Shown here: positions 34,745 through 64,000 of the stretch, in pieces | How positions within the stretch are numbered: position 1 is the first letter of the stretch | How the letters are laid out: each line of letters begins with the position of its first letter | NCBI GenBank assembly: GCA_029379385.1 | Contig: CM055610.1 | Location: forward strand, 17,757,422-17,821,421 | Source: Quillaja saponaria | Taxonomy: Eukaryota; Streptophyta; Magnoliopsida; Fabales; Quillajaceae | Length of the DNA: 64,000 bases | Direction of reading: 5' to 3' | Position numbers and translations under genes: made by a program | Notes under the pieces: generated by a model | Database searches by the model: none | What the model saw: the letters and a program-made list of their open reading frames with translations, nothing else | Told to the model about the DNA's origin: nothing

Positions 34745-36181
34745 AATTTATAGTTATATGTTATTTCATGATTAGTTATGTAATAATAGACTTAGGAATT
34801 TATTATTTTATATTTTTATCTCAGGATTTTATGTAAAGCATGTATAAAGGCTTAGCATGTGAATATTTGACAAATTAAAGTTGAAAGTAAATTGAATGTT
34901 TGCAAAACCTAATTTCATCTAAGTCTCACTACTTTCTTAATTGTCTCCCAATTCCTCCTCCCTTTCCTCTTAATTTTCTAGTTCTACTAATGTTTGGCAT
35001 CAAATTTGGTATCAGAGCCTAAAATCCTAATTTTTCAAATTAAAAAACACACAAATTGCATGAAAACCCTACCCTATCCTAACCTGAATCTTTTGAGATT
35101 TATATGAAAAACTCTAATAGGAAATTGGATGAGCTTAGTGTAAAATTGTATAAGATGCTTGCAATGTTTCCAGACTAGTAATTAGTTTTGTTTGAGACAA
35201 CAACTCAAGTATAGGAAGACTTTCAGGTAATTAATAACTTTACAGTTGAGCCTGCCTCTGCAGCACTAGATGATGACAACCTAAACCATGAAGTTAAAAA
35301 ATATGCAAGAACCACAATTTGAGCCTCCTTCTCTACCACTGGAGATCAAGAGTTATGATCCTAGAGCTGAAGATATTTATGAGTCACTTGTGATGGATGA
35401 GGAGATTCTAGTTGAGGATATGGTTGAACACGTCAACATTCCAAAGCATGATGACAAGATTATAGTTACAGATATGATTGAGCACTTCAACATTCCAGGA
35501 TAGCATGATGAGATTATAGTTATATATATTATTAAGCCTACTGATATTTTAGAACCCGTTGATGGAGTTCCAGATCATGTAGAGGAAGAGTTACAAAGCA
35601 TGTAAATAGCTAGAGTTACATAGCATGTAGATGGAGATTCAGAACAGATTGTTTAGATTATCCTTCTTCCGGCGGTCAAACATATTGAATTTGTGATCCA
35701 AGTGCAATTTCAAAATGTTTATGGTCCATGACAAAGTTCTAAATGCCAAGTTTTTTTTTTGTATTGCCTCCAACCTTGTTGCAGGATTTTCTTCCTAAGG
35801 TTTTCATCTTTCCTCATTGCAAAACTCGAGATTGATTTTTTTCTAACAAAAAGAGAATGATGGGAAATGAGATTAGAATGACTTGGAAATTTATATTTTT
35901 ATGTTATTTCATGTTTAATTATGTAATAATAGAATTAGAATTAATTTATCGTTAATTTTTTTAAAATTAGTTTTGTTATTTATGTTTTTATGCTAAGGTT
36001 TTATGTAAAACCTATATAAAATTTAGTATGTATTTGTTTAGGATCTTTTGAAAAATTAAAATTAAAAATAAATTACATGTTTGCAAGTTTTTCAAACCCT
36101 AATTTCATCTAAATCTCCATCTTCCTCTCTTCTCCCTCCTTTTCTGCCTAATTCTCCATTGTCCACTACTGTCCCGCATCA
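34714..36181 (+). mobile_element. Short degenerate LTR retroelement (~1.5 kb, non-autonomous)
   Basis: Two related terminal blocks: about 34714-35002 and 35858-36181. Both start TGA(A)TGG.GAA(A/T)GAGATTAGAAT, pass through TTATGTAATAATAGA and CCTAATTTCATCTAA, and end GCATCA. Directly inside the left block is the tRNA-Met primer-binding site TGGTATCAGAGCC (35007-35019). A purine run AAAAAGAGAA precedes the right block. The ~850-bp interior has only a 71-codon acidic frame (35288-35503) and no recognisable gag or pol. No clear target duplication was found, so the outer ends are approximate. Confidence 0.62.
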
Positions 36182-36870
36182 TTCCGTGTCATTGTGTTTT
36201 TGGTAGGAATAAGATATGAAGATATGCATGGTCTATTTTGAAACTGCATAGTGAGTTTGGCTTTGAATGAAAACACAAACAGATGCAGGTTTTGGAGAAT
36301 TCACATAAACCATTCTAAGAGCGTCTGTAGAAGTTCTTCTATTATTTAGTTTCTCAAGAGTTCAAATTCCAAGTATCATACAATTTGTACTACTACGGGT
36401 CAAGGGAAATGGATACATCTTCTTCTATTTAGTTTGCTTCTAATCATTTCATTTGTTTATTTTTTGTCCATTGAAGAGTCAAAGCTCATCAATCTCAATT
36501 TGTAAGAGATGTTTGCTCTTGAGAAGTAGATTCTCAGAAGAAAAGGAAAAAGATCAAAATGGGTAAGAATTCTTGTTTATTTATAATGTCCACTAGACCA
36601 ATAACATGCTCCAAGATCACAAGTTCATACATGATTCGCCTTTTTCACCAATGATTTGTTAATGATCTTTATCCAAACATAATAACATTAACACTTTATT
36701 AGGCTTCTAGTTTTCTGATATACAGAACAATGAAAGAAATAATGCATTAAGTAGAGAATGTTTGTCAGCCTCAAAAGAGTGCAAGAAGAGGATATTATGC
36801 ATTTTTTTTTTTTACAGAAAACCCTGAAGAAAACAGTAGAAGAAAAGTAGTTACAGTAATGGCAGGTGAC
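36182..36870. other. Spacer and 3' UTR of AGT1
   Basis: No gene supported. The last part should be the 3' UTR of the minus-strand aminotransferase. Confidence 0.55.
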
Positions 36871-39800
36871 TCATATCCTGGAAGGAATCAGAGGAATGTT
36901 GTTTTGCAAGTATGCACAAGCAGCAGCAACTCCACTCCCAAGCTTAACTGGGTAACCCACATCTTTGAGTATCATCTCCACCCCAGCAAGACAACCCAAA
37001 AGTTGCAACTGAAAAGGTTTAAATAACTACATCAAGTAGGGCAACAAGAATAAAAGCCCTCGAAAAATTTCAGTTTGCATAATTGAAAGTTGAATCAAGA
37101 AAAAATAGTTCTGGGTGGAATAAGAAACAGATAACTCCTATTCTGTTATTGCTCACCCAATTTTGGAATTCAGAGCATAAGGTAAAAGTTGAAGACAAGT
37201 ATTTTGATTGCACATTTACAGGATAAATAAATAGAAGATCAGAGGTCCTTCTTTAAGATGACCTAATGGAGAAAATGGATCATCCCCTAAGATAGTAACC
37301 TTGCATGATGGTGGTTATTCATACCAAGTCTTGACAGCTAGCAGCTTATTTGGAGATGGAAGCATGTTAGAAGTTTTAACTCTAGCAGGACTTCTTCCAT
37401 GCAGTTCCCAAATTATGGAAGACACATATATTCTCAAACTCCATTCCACCTTAAATTTACTGGTAAGGTTCGCTTCCACAAAGACAGTCCACAATAATCC
37501 TAAGGAGTATTGATCACTTAATTACTATGAGTGAGGCCTACCAGTAAATACTTACAATTATTGTACCAACAGGAACCATTGATATAAAAACCAGTAGACT
37601 TTAGTACTAAGAACGAAGGATAATGAATTTTTAAGAGTTCAATGAGAGTGAGATAGAAACCATCTCAACCATCAGTGGAACATTTAGCTAGAAATAAATT
37701 TCAGCATGCTCTTCAGACAACCATCAACCGGTGCCAGTGTTGGCCCCTAGCAGTTTATTTAAAACAATTCTGTTGTCGCAAGCTCTACTTTTCCCAAGAA
37801 GTGCAGGAGCTGGGACTATGTCCCGAATAACCTAACCTTTGCTCAGAAATAATATAATTACACACTACAAAAAGTAACTAACATTTTAATACAACGTCTC
37901 TATCTATGGATGATAGCCTCTGGCGAATATTCACTAAAGGAACTACCAAAAATATCCAGTTTTGATTTCCATCTCATCTATAAGCATGTCTTCAACACTG
38001 TAAAGAGAACTGAGGAGTTAACATTACCTCATTCAGGTTGCCAAGGTGCCCTATCCTGAAAACCTTCCCTGCAACTTTGTTCAATCCCAGACCTAGGCTT
38101 AAATTGTATCTCTTCCATGCCCTTCTAACTATTTCGGAACTATCAATATATGGAGGGATAACCACAGCAGTCACAGTGTTACTGTACCACTCCTCCTTTT
38201 CGGTGCAGTTCTTCAAACCCCAAGCTTCCACGGCGAGCCTGCATTTATATTGAAGACCTGTCAGATTCATGTTTTAATATAACAAGGACAAAGTCTTTGT
38301 AGAATTAACTTCATAAGCAATTACTCAGAAGTCCAAAATCTAATTATTTTAATTGTTACAGAAATTAACAGATCACTGAAGATTGTGACTAAGCAAAGCA
38401 CGCCTCACCTTGTTGCTTTGCCCAAACGGCTGTGCCTAGCTATCACATTATCAAGTCCTTCCTCAAAAAGAAGATCGAGAGCTGCTCTAAGACCATATAG
38501 AAGCTGGATGGAAGGGGTGTATGGCCAAAATGTTCCCAACTTATAGAATTTTAGGTAGTCATTCCAATCAAAAAAGACTCTTACTGATTTTGCAGTTTTT
38601 GTTGCCTCAAGGGCTTTAGGGCTTGCACACACAATACCCAACCCAGTTGGAAGAGAAAGAGCTTTTTGAGAGCCAGTCAAAGCCACATCCACTCCCCATT
38701 CATCCATACGAAAATCAAGAGCACAAATAGAAGACACTCCATCAACAAGAAAGAGGGCAGGATGGTTGTAATCATCTGAGATTTTAATGTAAAACGTGAG
38801 AACAGGATCATGACAGCAAAGAGAAGAGAAAAAAAGAAGAAAAGAAAAACAGAGTTAAAGCAAAGGCAACAAAGTCATCTATTGCAACAGGGGTAACAAA
38901 CTTGCAGAGTTTGAAATACTGCCAACATTTTTAATGACATAAGTGCATCTAAAATAATATCAAAAACTCATGGATTGACATCTTAACACATTCATATACT
39001 CATCAAGAAGTCAAAAGTTTTGTATAGCCAATCTAGTAATGATATTGTATGTAAAGCTACCGTCTAAGTTTCAGCGCTATGATATGCGTTATATGAGATA
39101 AGCCAGGTGTGGGTCATCATTTAAGAAATAGCATGTACATCATGAGGAGACATAGAGGAACACTTTTGATGGCCAAGTATAGTTAATTACTACAGCTCAT
39201 GGATCTTCTGTAGTTAAATCAGTATAAATTAATGAAGATTACACTAGATATTTCTTGTAACATGGTGCAACTATAAATTAAGAGATCAACAAGAGAAAAT
39301 ATGGTTACATAATCTAGGAAAACAGGGATATCAATTGCTACAGAAGTACTGCCAATACATAATATGGTTCCATAACTAAACTACAGTTAGGACAGATGAT
39401 GGCTGAGTCAAGAGTTCCATAGAGTCAGCTTTACCAATAGCTCAGGGACAGCTACGACACCAAGCTATATACACTGTTTAAATCATGAAGGAAAAGAGGA
39501 GGAGAGCTATTTGAAAATTCTGATGTTAATTGAGTTGAAGACTTAGTTTGCACAAACCAAAGGAATCTAGTTACTTCTAGCATGACCTTCACATATATGC
39601 AAACTGAAACAAATAAACTACCATTCACACGTTTGAAGTTTTTTAAGATTTTTTTTTATTAATATGATCAGCATCTGATAGTATAAATAACCTCAAGAAC
39701 CTATAGGGTACACTCAATTTACTGCCAATCTCTTTCCAATCAAGTGGTATAAGAATTCCCAGACAGCTATAACTCTGAAAAATCACCAAATGTCCAAGAC

Positions 39801-40942
39801 ATTCTTTGTGAAGTAAGCCTCTTTTATTTCTCTTGGGTTATCACTAAGCATGATACTCAGCCAAAACAAATTGTGTAACACCATGCTTTACTCAAAAGAA
39901 AAAAGCCATGGAGAATTTGGCTGCATGGCTTATCCAGTTTATAAAAGTCCAAGCAAAGAGTTCAAAGTTCTAAACATATGACTAGGGGCTTGTCACCAAT
40001 CACCATTAGGTAGCATGCTTACCAAGAATTTTTCTCACTTTGGCCAAGTTATTAGTAACCCCAGTTGCTGTCTCATTGTGAACAATACAGACTGCCTTTA
40101 TAGTATGTGCATTATCTGCAGCAAGTTTTTCAGCCAGAATGTCAAGATTGGCACCCTGCCCCCATTCACTTTCTACAACATCAACATTGAAGTTGAGGCG
40201 CTGTTGCTGATCAATCCAGAGCAAACTGAATTGGCCAATCAGGAAGGACACAGTACGATCCCCAGGAGACAATGTATTTGTCAGTGCACTCTCCCATGCA
40301 CCAGTACCTGAACCGAGAAATGCAGAATTACTCAATAAAGAACAAAGACAAAAAATAAATTTGTACTTGTAAAAACAAAACAATGAGATTAATTTTCTGT
40401 TCCAACCTTAGTATGAATGATGGTGCAATCTTTCAAATATCAAACAACATAATGCATCTAGTAGTTGAGAAGATCACCTAGGAATTTTACTACTATTTTT
40501 GTTTCGTTACACTTTTTAAGAAGGAAAATATCATCCTTTAGTTCTAGTAGGTGATGTCATCCATAAATAAATGAAAGATTAAAGACTAATTAGATAAATC
40601 AAAATGGATGCTTTTGATTTGTCAAAGTGGTCAATAAACACCATGATTGTGATTAAGTAAGTGAATACAAATTCAAAAAATGAACATGTCTCATGATTGA
40701 TTAATGAATGATGATGCAACTCTCTATCACAAAGTACCAGTTGTAGGGATAAGAAATGGAGTTCCGGTAGTAGTCTTGAAAATCTTCTTCACATCCTCAA
40801 GCAAAGTTTTTGTCAATGCTGGAACTGCTGGAGAACGGTAGTCCTCATTGTTTCGGTTCATTGCCCGAAGAACTGGTTCAGGGATATTGACTGGCCCTGG
40901 AACAAAGAGGTGGTTCCTTCCTGGTCCATAAACGTAGTCCAT
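36871..40942 (-). CDS. AGT1: Peroxisomal serine:glyoxylate aminotransferase, 401 aa
   Basis: Five coding exons: 40942-40738, 40307-40023, 38775-38409, 38238-38028, 37008-36871. The total is exactly 402 codons including stop, the standard plant length. It catalyses serine + glyoxylate to hydroxypyruvate + glycine in photorespiration, using PLP. Marks: MDYVYGPGRNHLFVPGPVNI at the start, PTTGTGAWESALTN, FLIGQFSLLWIDQQQRLNF, HNETATGV, LVDGVSSICALDFRMDEWGV, the PLP-lysine motif GSQKALSLPTG, and RIGHLGNLNE. The C-terminal tripeptide SRI is a plant PTS1 signal, placing it in leaf peroxisomes. The frame is undamaged. It is convergent with nothing and lies head-to-tail with the CHR5-like gene on the same strand. 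Confidence 0.97.
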
Positions 40943-41017
40943 CTTCCTCTCCTTGCAGTTTTAACGTCCAATTGAATTTAGGAAATGTGATTACACTCCA
41001 GCAACAAAACGCCAAAG
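40943..41017 (-). other. AGT1 5' UTR, exon 2 part (inferred)
   Basis: On the minus strand a strong acceptor TTTCTTTTTTCGTTGTAG ends at 41018, leaving 75 nt of leader before the ATG. Together with the donor at 41779 this implies a 5'-UTR intron of about 762 bp (41018-41779). Confidence 0.6.
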
Positions 41018-41779
41018 CTACAACGAAAAAAGAAACAATTTTTATGAAGAAGATAATCTTGAGTACTTTGTGAAGCTTTTAATCTAAAAACTTAAGCAAT
41101 TTCCACTAATTAATACTAAAAGCTCTACTATACTACATCCTCAGGGGAGTTTTACATAATGGGTATGAAACTTAACTTCACGTAGTAACAGCTTATCAAA
41201 ATTAAATATGGGAGATACTAAAGAATATGAAAATAAATGTTGGGAAATTTCACTGTAGAATTTCTAAAGTCTTTCAAAAATTGCTTTGTATCTGAAGGCT
41301 TGGGGCGGCTAAGTAATTTCCAACCATGATAAATTTTTCATCAAGACAACCAAAAAGGATTCCACAAGAAGTATTTTTTTCTGTTTGATAATTATGTTCA
41401 TAATCTGTAAATCTCTCAATTTCCATCAAGACAACAAATCACAATCATTTGGTAGGCTGAATATAAAGATAGCAGTTTTCAGTACACTAGAAGTCCCAGA
41501 GAGAAAAATGCCCTCTCAAGTATCAAAACCCATTTGCAACAATAACATAACTACAGTATACCAAATAAAATTTTGTAACAATAAAGATTATGTTTTTAGC
41601 TTTCCCATATAAAATCTTCACCTCCCCAGACAACCCTTTTCACTGAAAAGCAGAATAAGCATAAGACTGAAAGCATCAATTGAGAAAACAAAATTCATAT
41701 TGAACCCACAAATTGATCAAAGTAAGCCCATCTGATGCTCATGTAAACAAACAGTGTCAGATAAGAATAAGTGGTTTAC

Positions 41780-42028
41780 CTGGCAGAGAGAATCTCACAC
41801 TAAAATGGGTGGATTTTTCCACAGGAAGGGTCCTGTCCTTTCATCTTACTTTGGCTGAACTTTATATAAGAATTAAGAGTAATGCCAAAGAGAATTACTT
41901 TTATTTTTATTTTTATTTTTATTTTTATTTTTATTTTTATTTTTATTTTTATTTTTTAATAAATCAAAGAGCGCGGGAGAACCAATCAACAAGGTGGACC
42001 CATACTATTCTAACACGTGGCAGATAAG
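41780..42028 (-). promoter_or_regulatory. AGT1 core promoter and first leader exon: TATA, G-box, I-box
   Basis: Read on the minus strand: TATATAAA at 41868-41861, then a pyrimidine-rich leader (GATTCTCTCTGCCAG) ending at donor GTAAAC (first intron base 41779). About 146 bp upstream of the TATA box lies CACGTG (42014-42019, in ACACGTGGCA), and beside it GATAAG (42023-42028 on the plus strand). A G-box paired with an I-box is the classic light-responsive module of photosynthetic genes, fitting a photorespiratory enzyme. Transcription start near 41830 is inferred. Confidence 0.68.
41899..41957. repeat. (ATTTTT)n microsatellite, ~10 units
   Basis: A hexamer array of about 60 bp lies between the AGT1 TATA box and its G-box, so unit number changes promoter spacing. 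Confidence 0.9.
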
Positions 42029-45000
42029 GGGCACGAATTGGAATGTTTGCTGCTATGAATTTGTGATCAGAGCACTCGATAGTCGATTCTGGCTGCGGAT
42101 TTGCTCCTAATATGGCATCAACGTGTTTTCTAACATTATCCAAAATTCTCTCCACTATCCCCATATTTCAATTTAATTTTTATTATACCCCGAGAGTTTG
42201 CAATTGTTAACATGTAACCCCGTCTATTTGCGCAAATATACAAAATCAGAGGAAAAGTAGCAGGAATAAAATGACTTTTTTGTTCTCATTGTACTTTCTT
42301 TCTTTGTTTTTCCTCTAGATGTATGAGTTATTAAGATTCAATGAATGCAATTATTATTTATTTAAAATTTTATAAAATAGTAACTTAATAATTAATGAAT
42401 GTGATTATTACTATTTTCCCCACTTATTAAGATTTAATGAATGCATTATTAGTATTTAAAATTTTATAAAAATAGTAACAAATAAAAAAAAATTCATTAA
42501 GTTCAAGACCAACAATACAGTAAATGCAAAAAATGTTTTAAAAGAATAACCTCTTAGCAAATAGGCAATTATTTGCATTAATTAATAAGTAAAATAGAAA
42601 AAGAAAAAAATTGTTGTCATGATTTTCTTGTTATTTAAACTGTGATTTTTCTAACAAGTGTCTTAAGAACATTTGATTAGGTATAATAAATATGGACTTT
42701 AGAATTTGAAATATTATAAAAATAATAAATTATTTATTACATAGCACCGAAATAATAACTAATCACTGCAATAAACGATATAAATTTTTTATATTTATCA
42801 CCTTAACAAGTGTCTTAAGAGCATCTATTAAAAATATACTTTAAACTATTACTCAATAAAATGTGTCAATTGGTTCAGTTAGTAAAGTCTATTTATGTCA
42901 TTCAAGGACTTGATACAGTATTTCATCTTCACTTGTGATGTAGGATTTATGAAAAATAGAGAAAGCTATCTCATTATGCTCATAAGCCGGTCTTTAGAAC
43001 AAAATAGAAAGAGCTTCCCCATTATTAAATCAAAGATCATTAAAAAAAATTTAATTAATTGTTAGATTAACGGATGTGGCACTCAAAAGAGATAGTCAAC
43101 ATCACAGGACCGAGCAACTGTAAAATAAAATTAACTAGGTAAAAAACTCTTCCCCGATATACAATCGACAAGGACCTAGACGAGATGAACTCAATCAACA
43201 ACTGGGCCTAATTCAGATATTAAGAATAAAGGTATGTGTCTAAAAAAAATGCCAAAATTTGGGGACATATAAGTTAAATTTAAAACTAAAACGACAATCA
43301 AATTTACCGAGTTTATGATTTTAGAAACAGGAAGTTTGAGGTTGAGAAAGCAATGGGATAGATAAAGAGATAATAGGATGTCAACCACATCTATTTTGTG
43401 GGAACCAAGGCCACACAACCCTTCTCTTGTGTGTTTATGTAGAATCTCCTCCTAATTTGGCTTTATCCCCCCAAATGTGAGGGCTGCTTGTGTAGTTTCT
43501 AGTAGCTATGGTGTCCCATTTCATTATGTTCTTTGTTTCTTTGCGCTTGAGTTTATGTTTATACCTGCAGCCTCTATCAATAGCAAATGCAACAGTAAAC
43601 ATTATAGTCACAAACTAGTTGTAACCATTAAGCATAAAAATACCAAAGTATATATCCTGCATTGAATAATTTTTAAAGAATTTTTAAATATTTTATTACG
43701 TGCACTATTCTCTTTTTATTATTAAAAATAGATCTTAATATAATCAACTTCTTTCTAGTAAAGAAATATTAAAATTTCTTTCTTAAAACTTATATAATTT
43801 ATAAATTCTTCTCTTCCAATGAGTTTTATGTCCCGTATTTTTAGTACATTTTGAAAGTGTTCGGACACCAATTTCATGAGTCTAATTGTTGTGTTGCTCT
43901 TTTTTTTCTTTTTCTTTTTTCTGCAAAGAATTGTTTTGTTGCCCAAGTTCATTTCATTACTCCAATCTTACATTACTACTATCATTACTAGAAAAATAAA
44001 GTAGACTCCAAACAATTTTTTATTTTATTTTTATTTCTTCTCATTGATGAAAAGGTGATACATGTAAACATAATAGACCCTCTTAATATCGAAAGGTCTA
44101 AACATAGTATACTCGACAAAAGAAACTCATAACCAGTGCAAAAGGTATTGTTTTCAGAATCTGATCCTTGTTTTCATATAAATTAAGGGACACACTTACA
44201 AGAAGACACCCAACATCTAAAACTATCAGAGTTTTCGCGAGTATGAAACTTTTTTATTTGGATTATGACAATATTCTCATCAAAATTGGAATTATCAGGT
44301 GTTTACCTCCATTTAAGATGTCAACTGTAATATGTAACTTTCTTATGAATAATTAATTGCTATATTTTTAAGTTCTGCCTGTCATACAATTAAAATTGAA
44401 AAGCCAGATAATTTGAATACAGGGACAGAAACGTTTATGGATAAGAAACTAGCACGTCACACACCAACAGGCTGTGACCACTAAGCAACAACAGAATATT
44501 CTTAAATAAACCTTACATTAATTTCATCAAAAGTAAAAACAACCATCCAAATTTGTAGTTCTTGTTTTAGAGAAACAATTATGGAGTTATTCTCAAGTTA
44601 ACCTAGGGCACAGTCCATTTGGAAATGATCTATAAGGATTCTGAAAACATTGCCTGAATCGCCCATGCAATCATTAAACTCAACAAAACCACATACCCAA
44701 GATATTAGTCTAGGGGAAGAAATTCGCTTTCATTCTTGCGTTTGCTTGCCAGAAACTACTCAGAAGTAGGTACCTAATCTTCGAAAAATCTAAACAAATA
44801 CATGATTTCCATGCACATGATCTAACTTGATATCATAACTGCATGGAATAACAAAACATCCAAAAAGATTGCAAAACTGAATGTACACAACTATACTTTC
44901 TCCTAACATGTCTATATATCGAATGACAATAGATCCTATTTTCTTTCTTTTCTCAGATTGTCACTATATACGTAAACACCTTGATCTCATCTTTAAAAGG

Positions 45001-45309
45001 GAAAAAGGGAAAAAGGGAAGGGTTGGGGCAAGATACCATTGATCTTGCAAATCCATTTTGGCAAAGACACCATTGATCTTGTACATAAAAAGGATTTTCT
45101 GCTCTTTCATGTAGCCACCTACTTCAAAAGGATGCAGGCCACATTTAGAAGGGTACTTCTCAGCTCAGTCACAGAAGAGATCTGCATTATGTCATCCCTG
45201 TATGGAAAAAGAATCCATAGAATATACAATGGCTGAAGCCGCAAATGCACCAGGTAGTAGCCAACTGCCATCACACTTGAATCAGCCGTTATTATCCCTA
45301 GCAAAAGTA
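42029..45309. other. AT-rich spacer between AGT1 promoter and CHR5-like 3' end
   Basis: No gene supported. It holds a direct repeat (separate entry). The phrase AACAAGTGTCTTAAGARCAT appears twice, near 42652 and 42806, perhaps ends of a small element. The final ~300 bp should be 3' UTR of the CHR5-like gene. Confidence 0.55.
42327..42479. repeat. Direct repeat, two ~60-bp copies
   Basis: ATTAAGATTYAATGAATGCA...TTTAAAATTTTATAAAATAGTAAC occurs at about 42328-42388 and 42424-42479, separated by ~35 bp that holds a further partial copy (TTAATGAATG). Confidence 0.75.
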
Positions 45310-62811
<17,502 letters not shown>

Positions 62812-64000
62812 CTAAACATTATGAAAATCACAAATTAGACTGCAAATGTTTACATGATAAAGTTTCCATATATTTTGTACACATAATTGGAAAATACTAC
62901 ATGGTATACCAACCCAAAAATAAAAAGAGAACTTCAATGAAAAATACAAAAGCCTTCAATGTGATAAAAGACAAAACCAACAAAAAAAATAAGGGAGAAA
63001 AAAAGAAGAAGAATACTAGCAACAAGCTAATTGGGTAAAAGTGTTTTTTTACAAAAGTAAATAATCAGGTCCATTCTCTCATGCTTCTTCTTAGCACTCA
63101 TAAGTATATCCATGATATACTTAATAATGTAGGTGTGAATGAATTGATTAAATTTCACGATTCTCAAATGGTAGAATGTTATAGAGTATAAGGATCAAGG
63201 TCATATTATGATTGTGTGGTTCAAAATGGATCAAACGGACCAAACAAACAATGGTATATTTAACATAATCTGCAGTTGACATATACCAGAACTGAACAAC
63301 AGCAGTAACGATCTTCTTAAAGTACAAACATGATACAAGTTACACATTCATTGTTCCATGTAACAGAAATCTCCTTTCAGATATAGTTCTCAAGCTTCTA
63401 AGACACCAATGAAAAGTCAAACAATCGGCTTTTGAGTCGTGTGTAATTGTAACGTTATAATATCTTTCCCCTAGCAGTTTTCCTCATTTTACGTCATCAT
63501 TAAAATCATTGTGCACAACTTTTTTTTTTTCATTAGTAAGTCACTCAGACACATACTCACAAGAGACAGATCACATGCTCTACCATTACTGTCCCAGGGG
63601 AGGATAGCCAATAGACCCAAAACTTCAACCATTCCCATGCACTAATTGTGTCTGGGAACCATCACTGAGTTCATAAGAAAAGGGGCCACAGAGTATAAAT
63701 TAAAGACATGTGGTATCAACACAACTAATAGAGCAATAGACTAAATAACACCCCCCCCCCCCCCAACACACACACACACACACCCCACACCCACCCAAAT
63801 TTGAACTCCAAACTGTATTTACTATTTCGTAATCTAGAATAAAAGAAACTATGGCTCTTGCAAATGTTTCATTTAAACGCCAATAGTGAATGAGTGGGAA
63901 AATGCATTATAGTTTAACCCAAGTCTTATTTTCATTAAATCAAAATCTTATTTGTCGATATGATATTCAGCAGTAACACACTTCTAGATTGAACCACGGA
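62812..64000 (-). other. CHR5-like intron, continuing off-window
   Basis: No chromodomain exon or other coding segment is visible here, so the intron 5' of exon 62811-62718 is at least 1.19 kb. Confidence 0.6.
63751..63797. repeat. Poly(C) followed by (CA)n
   Basis: About 18 C followed by roughly nine CA units and CCCCACACCCACCC; a rare C-homopolymer in an AT-rich plant intron. Confidence 0.9.

Noticed and set aside
35288..35503. 71-codon acidic frame
   Set aside because: Lies inside the short LTR element; repeated VEHxNIP phrases look like slippage, not a host gene.
41713..42027. 104-codon frame at the AGT1 promoter
   Set aside because: Produced by the (ATTTTT)n array; a FYFYFY translation is an artefact.

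Overview
The window is nuclear DNA from a eudicot plant, most likely a rosid, though I cannot name the species. It has AT-rich spacers, GT-AG introns, plant-only gene families, plant LTR retrotransposons and MITEs, and a plant U1 snRNA gene with its USE promoter box. Two gene neighbourhoods match Arabidopsis order as I remember it. SGAT/AGT1 lies next to the CHD-type remodeler CHR5 (At2g13360-At2g13370). A PH-RCC1-FYVE-BRX gene lies near FIS1 (At5g12350 and At5g12390).

Layout from left to right: the 3' part of an O-methyltransferase gene (+, cut by the window edge); a single-exon RING-H2 gene (-); an AT-rich spacer with a foldback MITE; a 9-exon PH-RCC1-FYVE-BRX (PRAF-type) gene (+, 5331-15493); a complete U1 snRNA gene (+, 16281-16444); a 74-aa ROMO1/Mgr2-like mitochondrial protein (+); a two-exon receptor gene with the order EXORDIUM-like domain, two CUB domains, TM segment, pseudokinase (-, 21583-24359); two head-to-head cucumisin-type subtilase pseudogenes (26.2-30.2 kb); FIS1 (-); a small degenerate LTR element; peroxisomal serine:glyoxylate aminotransferase (-, complete, PTS1 tripeptide SRI) with a recognisable light-type promoter; and the last ~1145 codons (21 exons) of a CHR5-like CHD remodeler (-, continuing past the right edge).

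One CHR5 intron is about 7.9 kb long because three unrelated transposons sit in it: a Tourist-like element, a Ty1/copia element with intact LTRs and a 5-bp target duplication, and a 938-bp TRIM.

The genes do not form one pathway. SGAT is photorespiratory, FIS1 serves organelle fission, the ROMO1-like protein is mitochondrial, CHR5 acts on chromatin, and the PRAF and EXO-CUB-kinase proteins act at membranes or the cell surface. The most unusual item is the EXO-CUB-CUB-TM-pseudokinase. The long conserved genes also carry six isolated single-base indels, four of the five affected-exon cases I could length-check being off by exactly one base. I read these mainly as assembly errors, because AGT1, FIS1 and ROMO1 next to them are perfectly intact.
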